DNA of 64,000 bases from Flavobacteriales bacterium (GTDB lineage: Bacteria > Bacteroidota > Bacteroidia > Flavobacteriales_E > Vicingaceae), in assembly GCA_020635815.1 (NCBI GenBank), contig JACJZB010000008.1:62001-126000 (forward strand), in the 5' to 3' direction. Under the pieces are notes generated by a model that worked only from the letters and a program-made list of their open reading frames with translations, was not told the origin of the DNA and made no database searches. The translations under genes were made by a program, and so were the position numbers. Shown here piece by piece: positions 7,290 to 15,457 of the stretch (the stretch's first letter is position 1; every line of letters begins with the position of its first letter).

Positions 7290-9548
7290 ATGCATAAGAA
7301 ACACTTATTGGTAATTCTGGTTTTATTTGTATTTTCAATACAAAATACTAAAGCACAGACTTTTGCAGATAAAGATTTTTACTTGTTAGATTCTTTAAAC
7401 TTAGAAACGCTATTAGAAAGAGATAAAATTTTAATAGACACATTATTGCAAGAGTATCATGAATCAAAAGAAGATAGTGTAAAATTAAATTGTTTAAATG
7501 TTTTAATATCGGAGTGCGAAAATGAAGTTTGGGTACGTTACAATAATTTATTGATTGATAAATCCCAAAAATTACTTCAGAAAACCAAAAAGAACATTTA
7601 TAAAAAGCATTTAGCATCAGGTTATAATAATTACGGGTTTTATTATTATGGTAATGATGATATCCCCCAAGCTGTTAATAATTTTGAGAAAGCTATACAG
7701 TTAAGTATAGAAATAGATGATTTAGCAGTAATCCCTACAGCATTAAACAATCTAGGGTATATCTTTAAGCAACAAGGAGATGTATTAAAAGCATTAGAGT
7801 ATTATCATCGTTCATTAAAAATTAATAGAGAATTAAATGAGCAAGAAGAGGTAGCTTTATCTCTAAATAATATTGGAAGTATTTATTATTATCAAAAAGA
7901 ATATGAAAAAGCCATAAATTATTACAGAGATGCTTTAATGATTGAAAAAGAGCATGGAACAAAAAAAGGGGTAGCAAGATTATACAGTAACATAGGTTCT
8001 ATATATAAAGAGCAAAATAAAAATGATTTAGCAATAGATTATTTTAATCAGAGTATTAAAATATATACGGAGATTGGCTATTCAAAAGGTTTAGCTACTT
8101 CGCTAAGTAAAAAAGCATCTATAGAATTGAGCGAACTAAAAGATAAAAATGATAAAGCAACTTTATATAAGATTTTAACAAAACACAAACAAGCTTTTCA
8201 TTTATTTGACGAATTAGATGATAATGAAGGACGGGCTTATTCAATGTGCAATATAAGTTTAACACTTGAAGCCCTTGAAAATTATACTGAAGCAAAAAAA
8301 TATGCCGAAAAAAGTTTTCAAATAGCAAAAGAAATTGGATACCCTGAATCCATAAAAAGTGCTGCAAATATTTTAAAAAATATAGCTGTTTTAAAAAGAG
8401 ATTTTGAAGAAGCTTATTTAATGCAAGAGCTTTATTACCAAATGCAAGATAGCATAAGTAATGAATCTATTAAAGAGGTAACTATTCAGAAACAATACCA
8501 ATATGAATATGAAAAAAAGTTTATTAGAGATAGTTTGGCTGCAGCCGAAGCTGAAAAGATTAAAGACATAAAGTATAATCAACAAATAAAACAACAACAA
8601 ACTTATGTTTTAGTTGGGTTTATAGGTTTGTTGTTAATGGGTATTGTCGCTTTAGTTATTTATCGGGGATATCGTTTAAAGAAGAAAAGTAACTGTTTAT
8701 TAGAAGAAAAGAATAAATTAATAGAAGAGAAAAATAAAGAAATAACAGATTCCATTACCTATGCAAAGCGGATTCAAGAGGCTATTTTACCAGCACCTAG
8801 TTTATTAAATAAATACTTAAAAGATGGTTTTGTTTTATACAAGCCAAAAGATATTGTTGCGGGTGATTTTTATTGGATGCACCCAATTGACAACGATACT
8901 GTTTTGTTTGCTGTTGCTGATTGTACCGGACACGGGGTTCCAGGAGCAATGGTAAGCGTGGTGTGTCATCATGCCTTAAACAGGTCGGTGAGAGAGTATA
9001 ATTTAACAGAACCTGGATTGATATTAGATAAAACTCGTGAGTTTGTAATTGACACTTTTGCTCAAAATAACGAATTTAATGTAAGAGATGGAATGGATAT
9101 CGCATTATGTGCTATTAACTATAAAAAGAAAACACTCCAATTTTCAGGTGCAAACAACCCATTGTATGTGGTAAGTACAAATAGCGAAACCATTTCAAGT
9201 TTACCAACCGATTGTAGGGTAGAAGAAGGGTATAACACAATTTTACATGAAATAAAAGGAGATAAACAGCCTATAGGAAATTATAATAACGAATTATCTT
9301 TATTCACAACGCATACAATAACCATAAATAAGAACGATATAATTTACTTGTTTACAGATGGTTATGCAGATCAATTTGGTGGAGAAAAAGGAAAGAAATT
9401 AAAATACAAGACATTTAAAAAACTGTTAATGCTGAATAGTAAACAAGAAATGAATGACCAAAGAAACTCATTAAACAAGTTTTTTAACGAATGGAAAGAA
9501 GACATGGAACAAGTAGATGATATTTGTATTCTTGGGATAAGAATATAA
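7290..9548 (+). CDS. TPR-repeat membrane protein with SpoIIE-type serine phosphatase domain
   Basis: A 752-aa signalling protein. It has an N-terminal signal peptide (MHKKHLLVILVLFVFS, ending near KAQ). Periplasmic tetratricopeptide repeats span about residues 105-400; repeated forms such as ALNNLGYIFKQQGD and ALSLNNIGSIYYYQ are clear. One transmembrane helix lies at about 432-454. A short coiled coil leads to a cytoplasmic SpoIIE/PP2C domain (about 500-752) with VAGDFYWM, DCTGHGVPGAMVS and FTDGYADQFGG metal-binding motifs. Such proteins dephosphorylate STAS antagonists; the STAS protein at 1409-1792 is a possible but unproved target. It interrupts the sugar module, with 79- and 74-bp gaps. 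Confidence 0.9.
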   Translation: MHKKHLLVILVLFVFSIQNTKAQTFADKDFYLLDSLNLETLLERDKILIDTLLQEYHESKEDSVKLNCLNVLISECENEVWVRYNNLLIDKSQKLLQKTKKNIYKKHLASGYNNYGFYYYGNDDIPQAVNNFEKAIQLSIEIDDLAVIPTALNNLGYIFKQQGDVLKALEYYHRSLKINRELNEQEEVALSLNNIGSIYYYQKEYEKAINYYRDALMIEKEHGTKKGVARLYSNIGSIYKEQNKNDLAIDYFNQSIKIYTEIGYSKGLATSLSKKASIELSELKDKNDKATLYKILTKHKQAFHLFDELDDNEGRAYSMCNISLTLEALENYTEAKKYAEKSFQIAKEIGYPESIKSAANILKNIAVLKRDFEEAYLMQELYYQMQDSISNESIKEVTIQKQYQYEYEKKFIRDSLAAAEAEKIKDIKYNQQIKQQQTYVLVGFIGLLLMGIVALVIYRGYRLKKKSNCLLEEKNKLIEEKNKEITDSITYAKRIQEAILPAPSLLNKYLKDGFVLYKPKDIVAGDFYWMHPIDNDTVLFAVADCTGHGVPGAMVSVVCHHALNRSVREYNLTEPGLILDKTREFVIDTFAQNNEFNVRDGMDIALCAINYKKKTLQFSGANNPLYVVSTNSETISSLPTDCRVEEGYNTILHEIKGDKQPIGNYNNELSLFTTHTITINKNDIIYLFTDGYADQFGGEKGKKLKYKTFKKLLMLNSKQEMNDQRNSLNKFFNEWKEDMEQVDDICILGIRI

Positions 9549-9622
9549 CTCTAATTTTTTAAAAGCATCAGAGATTTTAAAATTGTATTGTACATGTTTG
9601 GATAAGATGTTACTTTTACCTT

Positions 9623-10519
9623 ATGCAAAAATCAATTGTTTTTGGAGCAAACGGATATCTAGGGCGGCATTTGGTATATTTTTTAGAAAAAAATGAACAC
9701 CAAGTTGTTGCTTCTGGAAATAGTACAAAATCTATAGATGGCCTAGCTAACTATATAAAAGCAGATGTATCTAATCAATTAGAAGTTGAAGCTATTGATT
9801 TTAATGTAGATAATATTTTTGTTTTTGCGGGTCTTACAGGAACAAGTGTAGCTTTTAATGAACCAAGCAAATTTATTGATGCCAATGAAAAAGGACTCTT
9901 AAATATTCTGAATCATCACCGCAACACAAACTCTAAAGCTAGAATTATTTTTCCATCCACACGCTTAGTTTATAAAGGTGTAGAAAATGTTTTTTTAAAC
10001 GAAGAAGCAGAAAAAGAAGCATTAACAATTTATGCTCAGAACAAATTGTCGTGTGAAAGTTATTTAGCTATGTATGCTTCTAATTTTAATATAAACTACA
10101 CTGTTTTTAGAATTTGTGTGCCTTATGGAAATATTTTTAGCGATGATTACTCTTATGGAACTATTGGTTTTTTCCTAAACAAAGCTAAAAACAAACAAAA
10201 TATTACACTTTATGGAAAAGGAGAGGTAAAGCGAACCTTTTCTCATGTAGAAGATATTTGTGAAATTATCATTAAAACACTTAATAATAAGAAGTTAAAA
10301 AACAACACTTATAACATTGGTAGTACTGATAATTTAAGTTTATTTGAGGTGGCCAAATTAGTAAGTTTAAAATACAATGTAGGTATCGATTTTGTAGAAT
10401 GGCCAAAAGCTGCTTTGAAAATTGAGTCGGGAGATACTATTTTTAATGATGAAAAGATACAAAAAGAGATACATTACAACTATAAGAATAATCTTGTCAG
10501 TTGGTTAAATAATATATAG
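9623..10519 (+). CDS. NAD(P)-dependent sugar epimerase/reductase (extended SDR)
   Basis: A 298-aa extended short-chain dehydrogenase. The N-terminal nucleotide motif FGANGYLGRHLV is at residues 7-18. The catalytic Ser is in FPSTRLVY and the YxxxK pair is YAQNK near residue 152. The VEDICEIIIK and YNIGSTDN elements are typical of RmlD/GalE-type nucleotide-sugar enzymes. In this setting it may be the 4-ketoreductase finishing an NDP-2,6-dideoxyhexose, but an epimerase role is equally possible. Only 4 bp separate it from the membrane protein gene downstream. Confidence 0.82.
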   Translation: MQKSIVFGANGYLGRHLVYFLEKNEHQVVASGNSTKSIDGLANYIKADVSNQLEVEAIDFNVDNIFVFAGLTGTSVAFNEPSKFIDANEKGLLNILNHHRNTNSKARIIFPSTRLVYKGVENVFLNEEAEKEALTIYAQNKLSCESYLAMYASNFNINYTVFRICVPYGNIFSDDYSYGTIGFFLNKAKNKQNITLYGKGEVKRTFSHVEDICEIIIKTLNNKKLKNNTYNIGSTDNLSLFEVAKLVSLKYNVGIDFVEWPKAALKIESGDTIFNDEKIQKEIHYNYKNNLVSWLNNI

Positions 10520-10523
10520 TACC

Positions 10524-12137
10524 ATGAGTAAAAAAGAACAGATAAGTGAAACAAGCAGCGAAACTAACTATTTATCAAATAGCGTACTACTTATTCTAAC
10601 AGTAGTTCTTTCTTTGGTTTATTTTGGATTTTCATCGTTTTCAAATGGATTTTATATGCACGATGAAGTTTCAAACTTCTTAGGAATGCAAGGGTTTTGG
10701 AGTAATCCAATGTCTATACTTGGAGCTAATTCGAAAACAGGTTATAAACTGTTCTTTATATTACCAGCTCTTGGCGGATATACTGTATTGCAATTGTTTA
10801 ATAGTTTTTTAGCCGGTTTTACGGTTTTCTTTTCTTACAAAGTTTTACAGCAATTAAAAAGTAAGCACTCTTTACTTATATTTTTCTTGCTAGGTATTCA
10901 ACCCCTGTGGTTTATGCTTTCTTTTAGAAGTTATACCGAAGTTTTAGTTGCTTTTCTCTTGGTTTTATCTGCTTATCAACACTTTAATAAAAAGTACATT
11001 TATGCAGCATTAATCTTATCTTATATAGCTTTTACGCGACAAGAACTTCATGTTATTTCAGGACTTTATTTTATTTATTTAGTAGCAAAAAAGCAGTGGA
11101 TACCAGCATTGCTAACGGGACTTTTTACGGTTATAAATTTCTTAATTGGATTTGCTTTAACAGGAGATATATTAAATGTAGTTAAAGAAATAATTAAATA
11201 TTCAGAACAATTAAAAGATGCTTATCCAAGACAAGGTTTTGATCATTATTTTTTAATGTCGAGTGTAATTTTTGGTGTAGCAGTAATAATCTTATTTTTT
11301 AGTTATTTAGGAGGAATATTGTTACAAAAAAAGAAGCCTGAATGGATTATTCTAATTCCTGTTGTAGCTATTTTTCTATTAAATTGTGCATTTAATGCTC
11401 AGTTTATGGAGTTTAGTATAGGTAATGGAGGAAATTTAAGGTATTTACTTACCATTTCTCCTTTTATATCAATATTAAGTGTTCTTTCTTTTGATAGTTT
11501 AGAAGAGCTAAAACCAAGATGGAAAATAGCCTTCTTCTTATTACCATTACTATTGCTAATTGCTGTATTTCAAACCTTTGACCATAATTTTATAAAATTT
11601 AACGAAGAAATAAGGGTATGGACACCTTTTATTTTTGCACTATTAACATCAATAGTTGTTCTTTTACCACTAAAAACTAAGCAATTAACTGTAGCAATAG
11701 GAATCTTGTCGATAGCAATAGGAATGAGTATTATTGATACCCGCCAGATACAACCAGAAGAACAGACAGTAAAAAAAGCAGCTAAATGGTTTAATAATCA
11801 AGTAAAAATATCAAAAAACCCTCAACCAGGACAGCAAATATTAATTACTGAAGATTCAAGATTATCAGTGTCACATACTTTATTTTACTTCTACGCAGAG
11901 AAAAATGAATCTGACTTCAAAAAAACACCAGTTCCTCTAATAAAAGAATCAACAGATACATTGAAGGTTGGTGATTTGGTTGTTTGGGATTCTCATTACG
12001 GTTATCGCCCCAAATTAAGACCAGGAAGTCAACCGTATGAATATTACGAAAAAGACCCTAGATTTCAAAAAATACAATACTACCAATCAAAAGATAGAAG
12101 GTTTACTATCGTATTCTTTTTAAAAGTTAAAGAATAA
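10524..12137 (+). CDS. Multi-pass membrane glycosyltransferase-like protein (GT-C type)
   Basis: A 537-aa integral membrane protein with about ten hydrophobic helices over residues 18-400 and a soluble C-terminal domain (about 410-537). In the first periplasmic loop, FYMHDEVSNF at about 43-52 places an acidic pair as in the GT-C family (ArnT, PIG-M, PMT), where it helps position a polyprenyl-phosphate sugar. The RSYTEV and FTRQELH segments also resemble that fold. I infer that it transfers the sugar made by upstream genes from a lipid carrier to an envelope acceptor. The exact family is not recognised. Confidence 0.65.
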   Translation: MSKKEQISETSSETNYLSNSVLLILTVVLSLVYFGFSSFSNGFYMHDEVSNFLGMQGFWSNPMSILGANSKTGYKLFFILPALGGYTVLQLFNSFLAGFTVFFSYKVLQQLKSKHSLLIFFLLGIQPLWFMLSFRSYTEVLVAFLLVLSAYQHFNKKYIYAALILSYIAFTRQELHVISGLYFIYLVAKKQWIPALLTGLFTVINFLIGFALTGDILNVVKEIIKYSEQLKDAYPRQGFDHYFLMSSVIFGVAVIILFFSYLGGILLQKKKPEWIILIPVVAIFLLNCAFNAQFMEFSIGNGGNLRYLLTISPFISILSVLSFDSLEELKPRWKIAFFLLPLLLLIAVFQTFDHNFIKFNEEIRVWTPFIFALLTSIVVLLPLKTKQLTVAIGILSIAIGMSIIDTRQIQPEEQTVKKAAKWFNNQVKISKNPQPGQQILITEDSRLSVSHTLFYFYAEKNESDFKKTPVPLIKESTDTLKVGDLVVWDSHYGYRPKLRPGSQPYEYYEKDPRFQKIQYYQSKDRRFTIVFFLKVKE

Positions 12138-12177
12138 TTATTAGCATATTTTAACGTTTTCAGAGTTGAGAAAATAC

Positions 12178-12185
12178 TATATTTG
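12178..12185 (+). promoter_or_regulatory. -7 box (TATATTTG) abutting the bamD start
   Basis: TATATTTG matches TAnnTTTG exactly. Only 4 bp separate it from the bamD ATG at 12190, so transcription from it would begin at or near the start codon, giving a leaderless or near-leaderless mRNA. Confidence 0.5.
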
Positions 12186-12189
12186 CCGA

Positions 12190-13002
12190 ATGTTAAAAAA
12201 ATGGCACCTTTTATTAGTTTTAATTACAATGTTATTTGTTACAAGTTGTAGTAAATATCAGAAGATTTTAAAGGGTAAAGACTTTGATTTAAAATACGAA
12301 ACAGCAGTTTCTTTATTTGAAAAAGAGAAGTACGAGCGAGCTTTGCCACTTTTCGAGGAATTAGTGCCATTATTTAGAGGAACAGATAGAGCAGAGAAAG
12401 TGTATTACTATTACTGTTACTCTAATTACTATCTTGACTTTTTATACGAAGCATCTTACCATTTTAAGAAATTTTCTACAACATATCCTTCTAGCAAACA
12501 TGCAGAAGAAACATTGTTTATGAATGCTTATTGTCACTATTTGCTATCGCCCATCCCTTCGTTAGATCCAACAAATACCTTTAACGCAATTAATGAACTA
12601 CAATTGTTTGCAAATACTTATCCTCAAAATGAGTTAATCGATTCAACAAATATTTTAATGGATAAGTTGAGAACCAAATTAGAAGAGAAATCGTTCGATA
12701 ATTCTAAGCAATATTATAAAATATACGATTATAAAGCAGCTATCATAGCTTTAAACAATACTTTAATTGATTTTCCTGATACCAGACATCGTGAAGAAAT
12801 AATGCTTTTAATACTAAAATCTAACTATTATTTAGCAATTAACAGTATTAAAGAAAAAAAGTTGGAAAGATTTAACAATACTATCGAAGCTTATTATACC
12901 TTTGTAGATTCTTTTAAAGAAAGTAAATTTTTAAAAGAGGCTGAAAGTTATTATACAAAAACGACTGAAGAGTTAAATAAATTTAAACAAGAAAATTTAT
13001 AA
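12190..13002 (+). CDS. bamD: Outer membrane assembly lipoprotein BamD
   Basis: A 270-aa lipoprotein of the Bam complex that helps insert beta-barrel proteins into the outer membrane. The signal peptide MLKKWHLLLVLITMLFVTSC has a lipobox VTSC with Cys20. TPR-like helices follow (AVSLFEKEKYERALPLFEEL, AEKVYYYYCYSNYYL, TYPSSKHAEETLFMNAYC). I chose the ATG at 12190; a longer TTG-initiated reading from 12166 would add eight residues in front of the signal peptide and would cover the -7 box. Order bamD–rpoZ–coaBC–DUF4835–recN is conserved in Flavobacteriia. Confidence 0.92.
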   Translation: MLKKWHLLLVLITMLFVTSCSKYQKILKGKDFDLKYETAVSLFEKEKYERALPLFEELVPLFRGTDRAEKVYYYYCYSNYYLDFLYEASYHFKKFSTTYPSSKHAEETLFMNAYCHYLLSPIPSLDPTNTFNAINELQLFANTYPQNELIDSTNILMDKLRTKLEEKSFDNSKQYYKIYDYKAAIIALNNTLIDFPDTRHREEIMLLILKSNYYLAINSIKEKKLERFNNTIEAYYTFVDSFKESKFLKEAESYYTKTTEELNKFKQENL

Positions 13003-13004
13003 TT

Positions 13005-13328
13005 ATGAATTTCAAAACTACAAACGCAGAAAGTTCTACTATAACAAGAAATATGGATGAGATTGAAAACGTTACTGGTAACGTTTACGAATCATGTGTT
13101 GTTGTTGCTAAAAGAGCAAATCAAATTTCTGTTGACTTAAAAGAAGAGTTAACTAGTAAACTAGCTGAATTTGCATCTACAACAGATAATTTAGAAGAAA
13201 TTTTTGAAAACAGAGAGCAAATTGAAATTTCTAGATTTTACGAAAAACTTCCAAAGCCAAACGCTATGGCTTTAAAAGAATTTATCGACGGTAAAGTATA
13301 CTTTAGAAAACAAAACGAAGAGAAATAA
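13005..13328 (+). CDS. rpoZ: RNA polymerase subunit omega family protein
   Basis: A 107-aa protein with the Rpb6/omega core: TGNVYESCVVVAKRANQISVD (residues about 24-44) corresponds to the NRYELVLVAAKRARQL block of omega, and a later helix includes KPNAMALKEFIDGKVYF. It would bind RNA polymerase beta-prime and aid assembly. It lies 2 bp after bamD and 8 bp before coaBC, so it is within the same operon. Bacteroidota omega proteins are longer and more divergent than the E. coli one, consistent with this length. Confidence 0.88.
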   Translation: MNFKTTNAESSTITRNMDEIENVTGNVYESCVVVAKRANQISVDLKEELTSKLAEFASTTDNLEEIFENREQIEISRFYEKLPKPNAMALKEFIDGKVYFRKQNEEK

Positions 13329-13336
13329 GCTACAAT

Positions 13337-14533
13337 ATGCTTACAGGCAAAAATATACTCCTAGGAATAACTGGGGGTATAGCTGCTTATAAAACAGCCT
13401 CTTTAGTTAGGTTGTTAAAAAAAAATGGGGCAAATGTTAAAGTAATTTTAACACCTGCTGCAAAAGAATTTATTACCCCTTTAACATTATCCACACTTTC
13501 CGAAAACCCTGTTAACACTAGTTTTTTTGATAAAAATACAGGAGAATGGAACAACCATGTAGAGCTAGGATTATGGGCAGATTTATTTGTTGTTGCTCCA
13601 GCAACAGCAAACACCTTAGCCAAAATGGCTAATGGTATATGCGACAACCTTTTACTAGCCGTTTATTTGTCTTGCAAGAGCAAAGTATTTATCGCTCCAG
13701 CTATGGATTTGGATATGTACATTCATCCATCCACAGCTAATAATTTAAAAACACTTGAAGACTATGGAAATGTTATAATAGATGCCAGAGAAGGAGAGTT
13801 AGCTAGTGGTTTGATTGGTAAGGGTAGAATGGAAGAGCCAGAACAGATATTTGAGGAAATTAGAACATTCTTTACAAAAGATAAGATGCTTGCTGGTAAA
13901 AGAGTATTGATTACAGCAGGGCCAACTCACGAAAAAATAGATCCAGTTCGATTTATTGGTAACAATTCAACAGGAAAAATGGGATTGTTTTTAGCCGAAG
14001 AAGCCATTAATTTAGGAGCGGAAGTAACTTTGGTAATAGGACCAAACAACTTAACCATTAACCCTTTAATTAATTGTATAAACATTCAGTCTGCACAAGA
14101 AATGTATGAAGCGGTGCATCAAAATGTTGAACGAGCTGATATTATTATTATGTCGGCAGCAGTAGCTGATTACAGTCCTAAAATTGTTAGCGACATAAAA
14201 ATTAAGAAAAAAACAGACACCCTAACCATTGAATTAGCTCCAACAAAAGATATTTTAAAATCGGTAGGAGAAATAAAGACCTCTAAACAGTTGTTGGTTG
14301 GATTTGCTTTGGAAACCAATAACGAAAAAGAAAATGCAACTAAAAAATTACAAACAAAAAATCTAGATTTAATAGTTTTAAATTCATTAAACGATAAAGG
14401 AGCAGGATTTGGGTTTAATACCAATAAAGTAACCATTATTGATAAGAACAATAATGCGGATGAATTTGAGTTAAAATCTAAATCATTAGTTGCAACTGAT
14501 ATTTTTAATAAAATCATATCTTTACTTTCTTAG
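13337..14533 (+). CDS. coaBC: Bifunctional phosphopantothenoylcysteine decarboxylase / phosphopantothenate-cysteine ligase
   Basis: A 398-aa CoaBC fusion for coenzyme A synthesis. The CoaC flavoprotein half starts LLGITGGIAAYKT and has the PAMDLDMYIHPST substrate loop near residue 117 and VAPATANTLAKMANG. The CoaB half begins around residue 185 with KRVLITAGPTHEKIDPVRFIG, NNSTGKMG and MSAAVADYSP. It decarboxylates and ligates 4'-phosphopantothenate intermediates, using FMN and CTP. Asp replaces the Asn of the common PAMN motif, as I recall for several Bacteroidota. The full expected length is present. Confidence 0.95.
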   Translation: MLTGKNILLGITGGIAAYKTASLVRLLKKNGANVKVILTPAAKEFITPLTLSTLSENPVNTSFFDKNTGEWNNHVELGLWADLFVVAPATANTLAKMANGICDNLLLAVYLSCKSKVFIAPAMDLDMYIHPSTANNLKTLEDYGNVIIDAREGELASGLIGKGRMEEPEQIFEEIRTFFTKDKMLAGKRVLITAGPTHEKIDPVRFIGNNSTGKMGLFLAEEAINLGAEVTLVIGPNNLTINPLINCINIQSAQEMYEAVHQNVERADIIIMSAAVADYSPKIVSDIKIKKKTDTLTIELAPTKDILKSVGEIKTSKQLLVGFALETNNEKENATKKLQTKNLDLIVLNSLNDKGAGFGFNTNKVTIIDKNNNADEFELKSKSLVATDIFNKIISLLS

Positions 14534-14551
14534 TAAAAAAAGAAAATTTTA

Positions 14552-15457
14552 ATGAAGCTTTTACCTAAAATATATTTAATCCTTACGTTTATTGTTGTTT
14601 CAAATTTAACCATAGAAGCTCAAGAATTAAACTGTAATGTACAGGTAAACTCAACACAGGTTACAGGTTCTGATAAAAGTATTTTTGATGTTATGCAAAA
14701 ATCCATTTATGAATTTATGAATAATCGTAAATGGACGAGCCATGTATATAGTAACCAAGAACGAATAGAATGCACTATTTTAATAAATATAACAGAACAA
14801 GTATCGGTTGGCTCTTTTAAAGCAACTATTCAAGTGCAATCCAGACGACCAGTTTATAACACCTCTTTTAATTCTACCTTATTAAATCATATCGATAGGA
14901 ATTTTGAATTTACATTTAATGAATTTGATCAGTTAGATTATTCAGAAACCACATTTATTTCTAATTTAACTTCAACACTTTCGTTTTACGCTTACATGAT
15001 TTTAGCCTTAGATTACGATTCTTTTGAACTCAATGGAGGGACACCATATCTAATTAAAGCTCAAACCATAGTTACAAATGCCCAGAGTGCACCAAATACA
15101 GGCTGGAAGGCTTTTGAAGACACCAAGAACAGGTACTGGATGGCAGAAAACTATTTAAAACCCAATTATGCAAAGTTGAGAGAAGCCTTTTATAATTATC
15201 ACAGACTAGGTTTTGATGTAATGACTAAAGATGTAAGTCAAGGAAGAAAAGTAGTTTTAGAAGCTTTAAAAAGTCTAGAAAGTGTTTATAATTATGATAG
15301 AAACTCTTTTCAGTTGCAGTTGTTTTTTAATGCAAAAGATGATGAACTTATAGAGTTATTTAAAGAAGCACCATCAGCTGAAAAAATGGAAGCTACTCAA
15401 CTTTTGAAGCAAATAAACCCAGGTAAAGCAAACGATTACGAAAAGATATTAAAATAA
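14552..15457 (+). CDS. DUF4835 family secreted protein
   Basis: A 301-aa protein with a signal peptide (MKLLPKIYLILTFIVVSNLTIEAQ). It continues ELNCNVQVNSTQV, with conserved stretches such as FNEFDQLDYSETTFISNLTSTLSFYAYMILALDYDSF and GWKAFEDTKNRYWMAENYL. These are features of the DUF4835 family, found between coaBC and recN in Flavobacteriia. Function is unknown; the constant neighbourhood with bamD suggests an envelope role, but that is inference. Its stop codon is followed immediately by the recN ATG. Confidence 0.85.
   Translation: MKLLPKIYLILTFIVVSNLTIEAQELNCNVQVNSTQVTGSDKSIFDVMQKSIYEFMNNRKWTSHVYSNQERIECTILINITEQVSVGSFKATIQVQSRRPVYNTSFNSTLLNHIDRNFEFTFNEFDQLDYSETTFISNLTSTLSFYAYMILALDYDSFELNGGTPYLIKAQTIVTNAQSAPNTGWKAFEDTKNRYWMAENYLKPNYAKLREAFYNYHRLGFDVMTKDVSQGRKVVLEALKSLESVYNYDRNSFQLQLFFNAKDDELIELFKEAPSAEKMEATQLLKQINPGKANDYEKILK

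Noticed and set aside
12166..12189. Earlier TTG start for bamD
   Set aside because: It would put eight residues, two of them Arg, before a good lipoprotein signal and would overlap the promoter -7 box.
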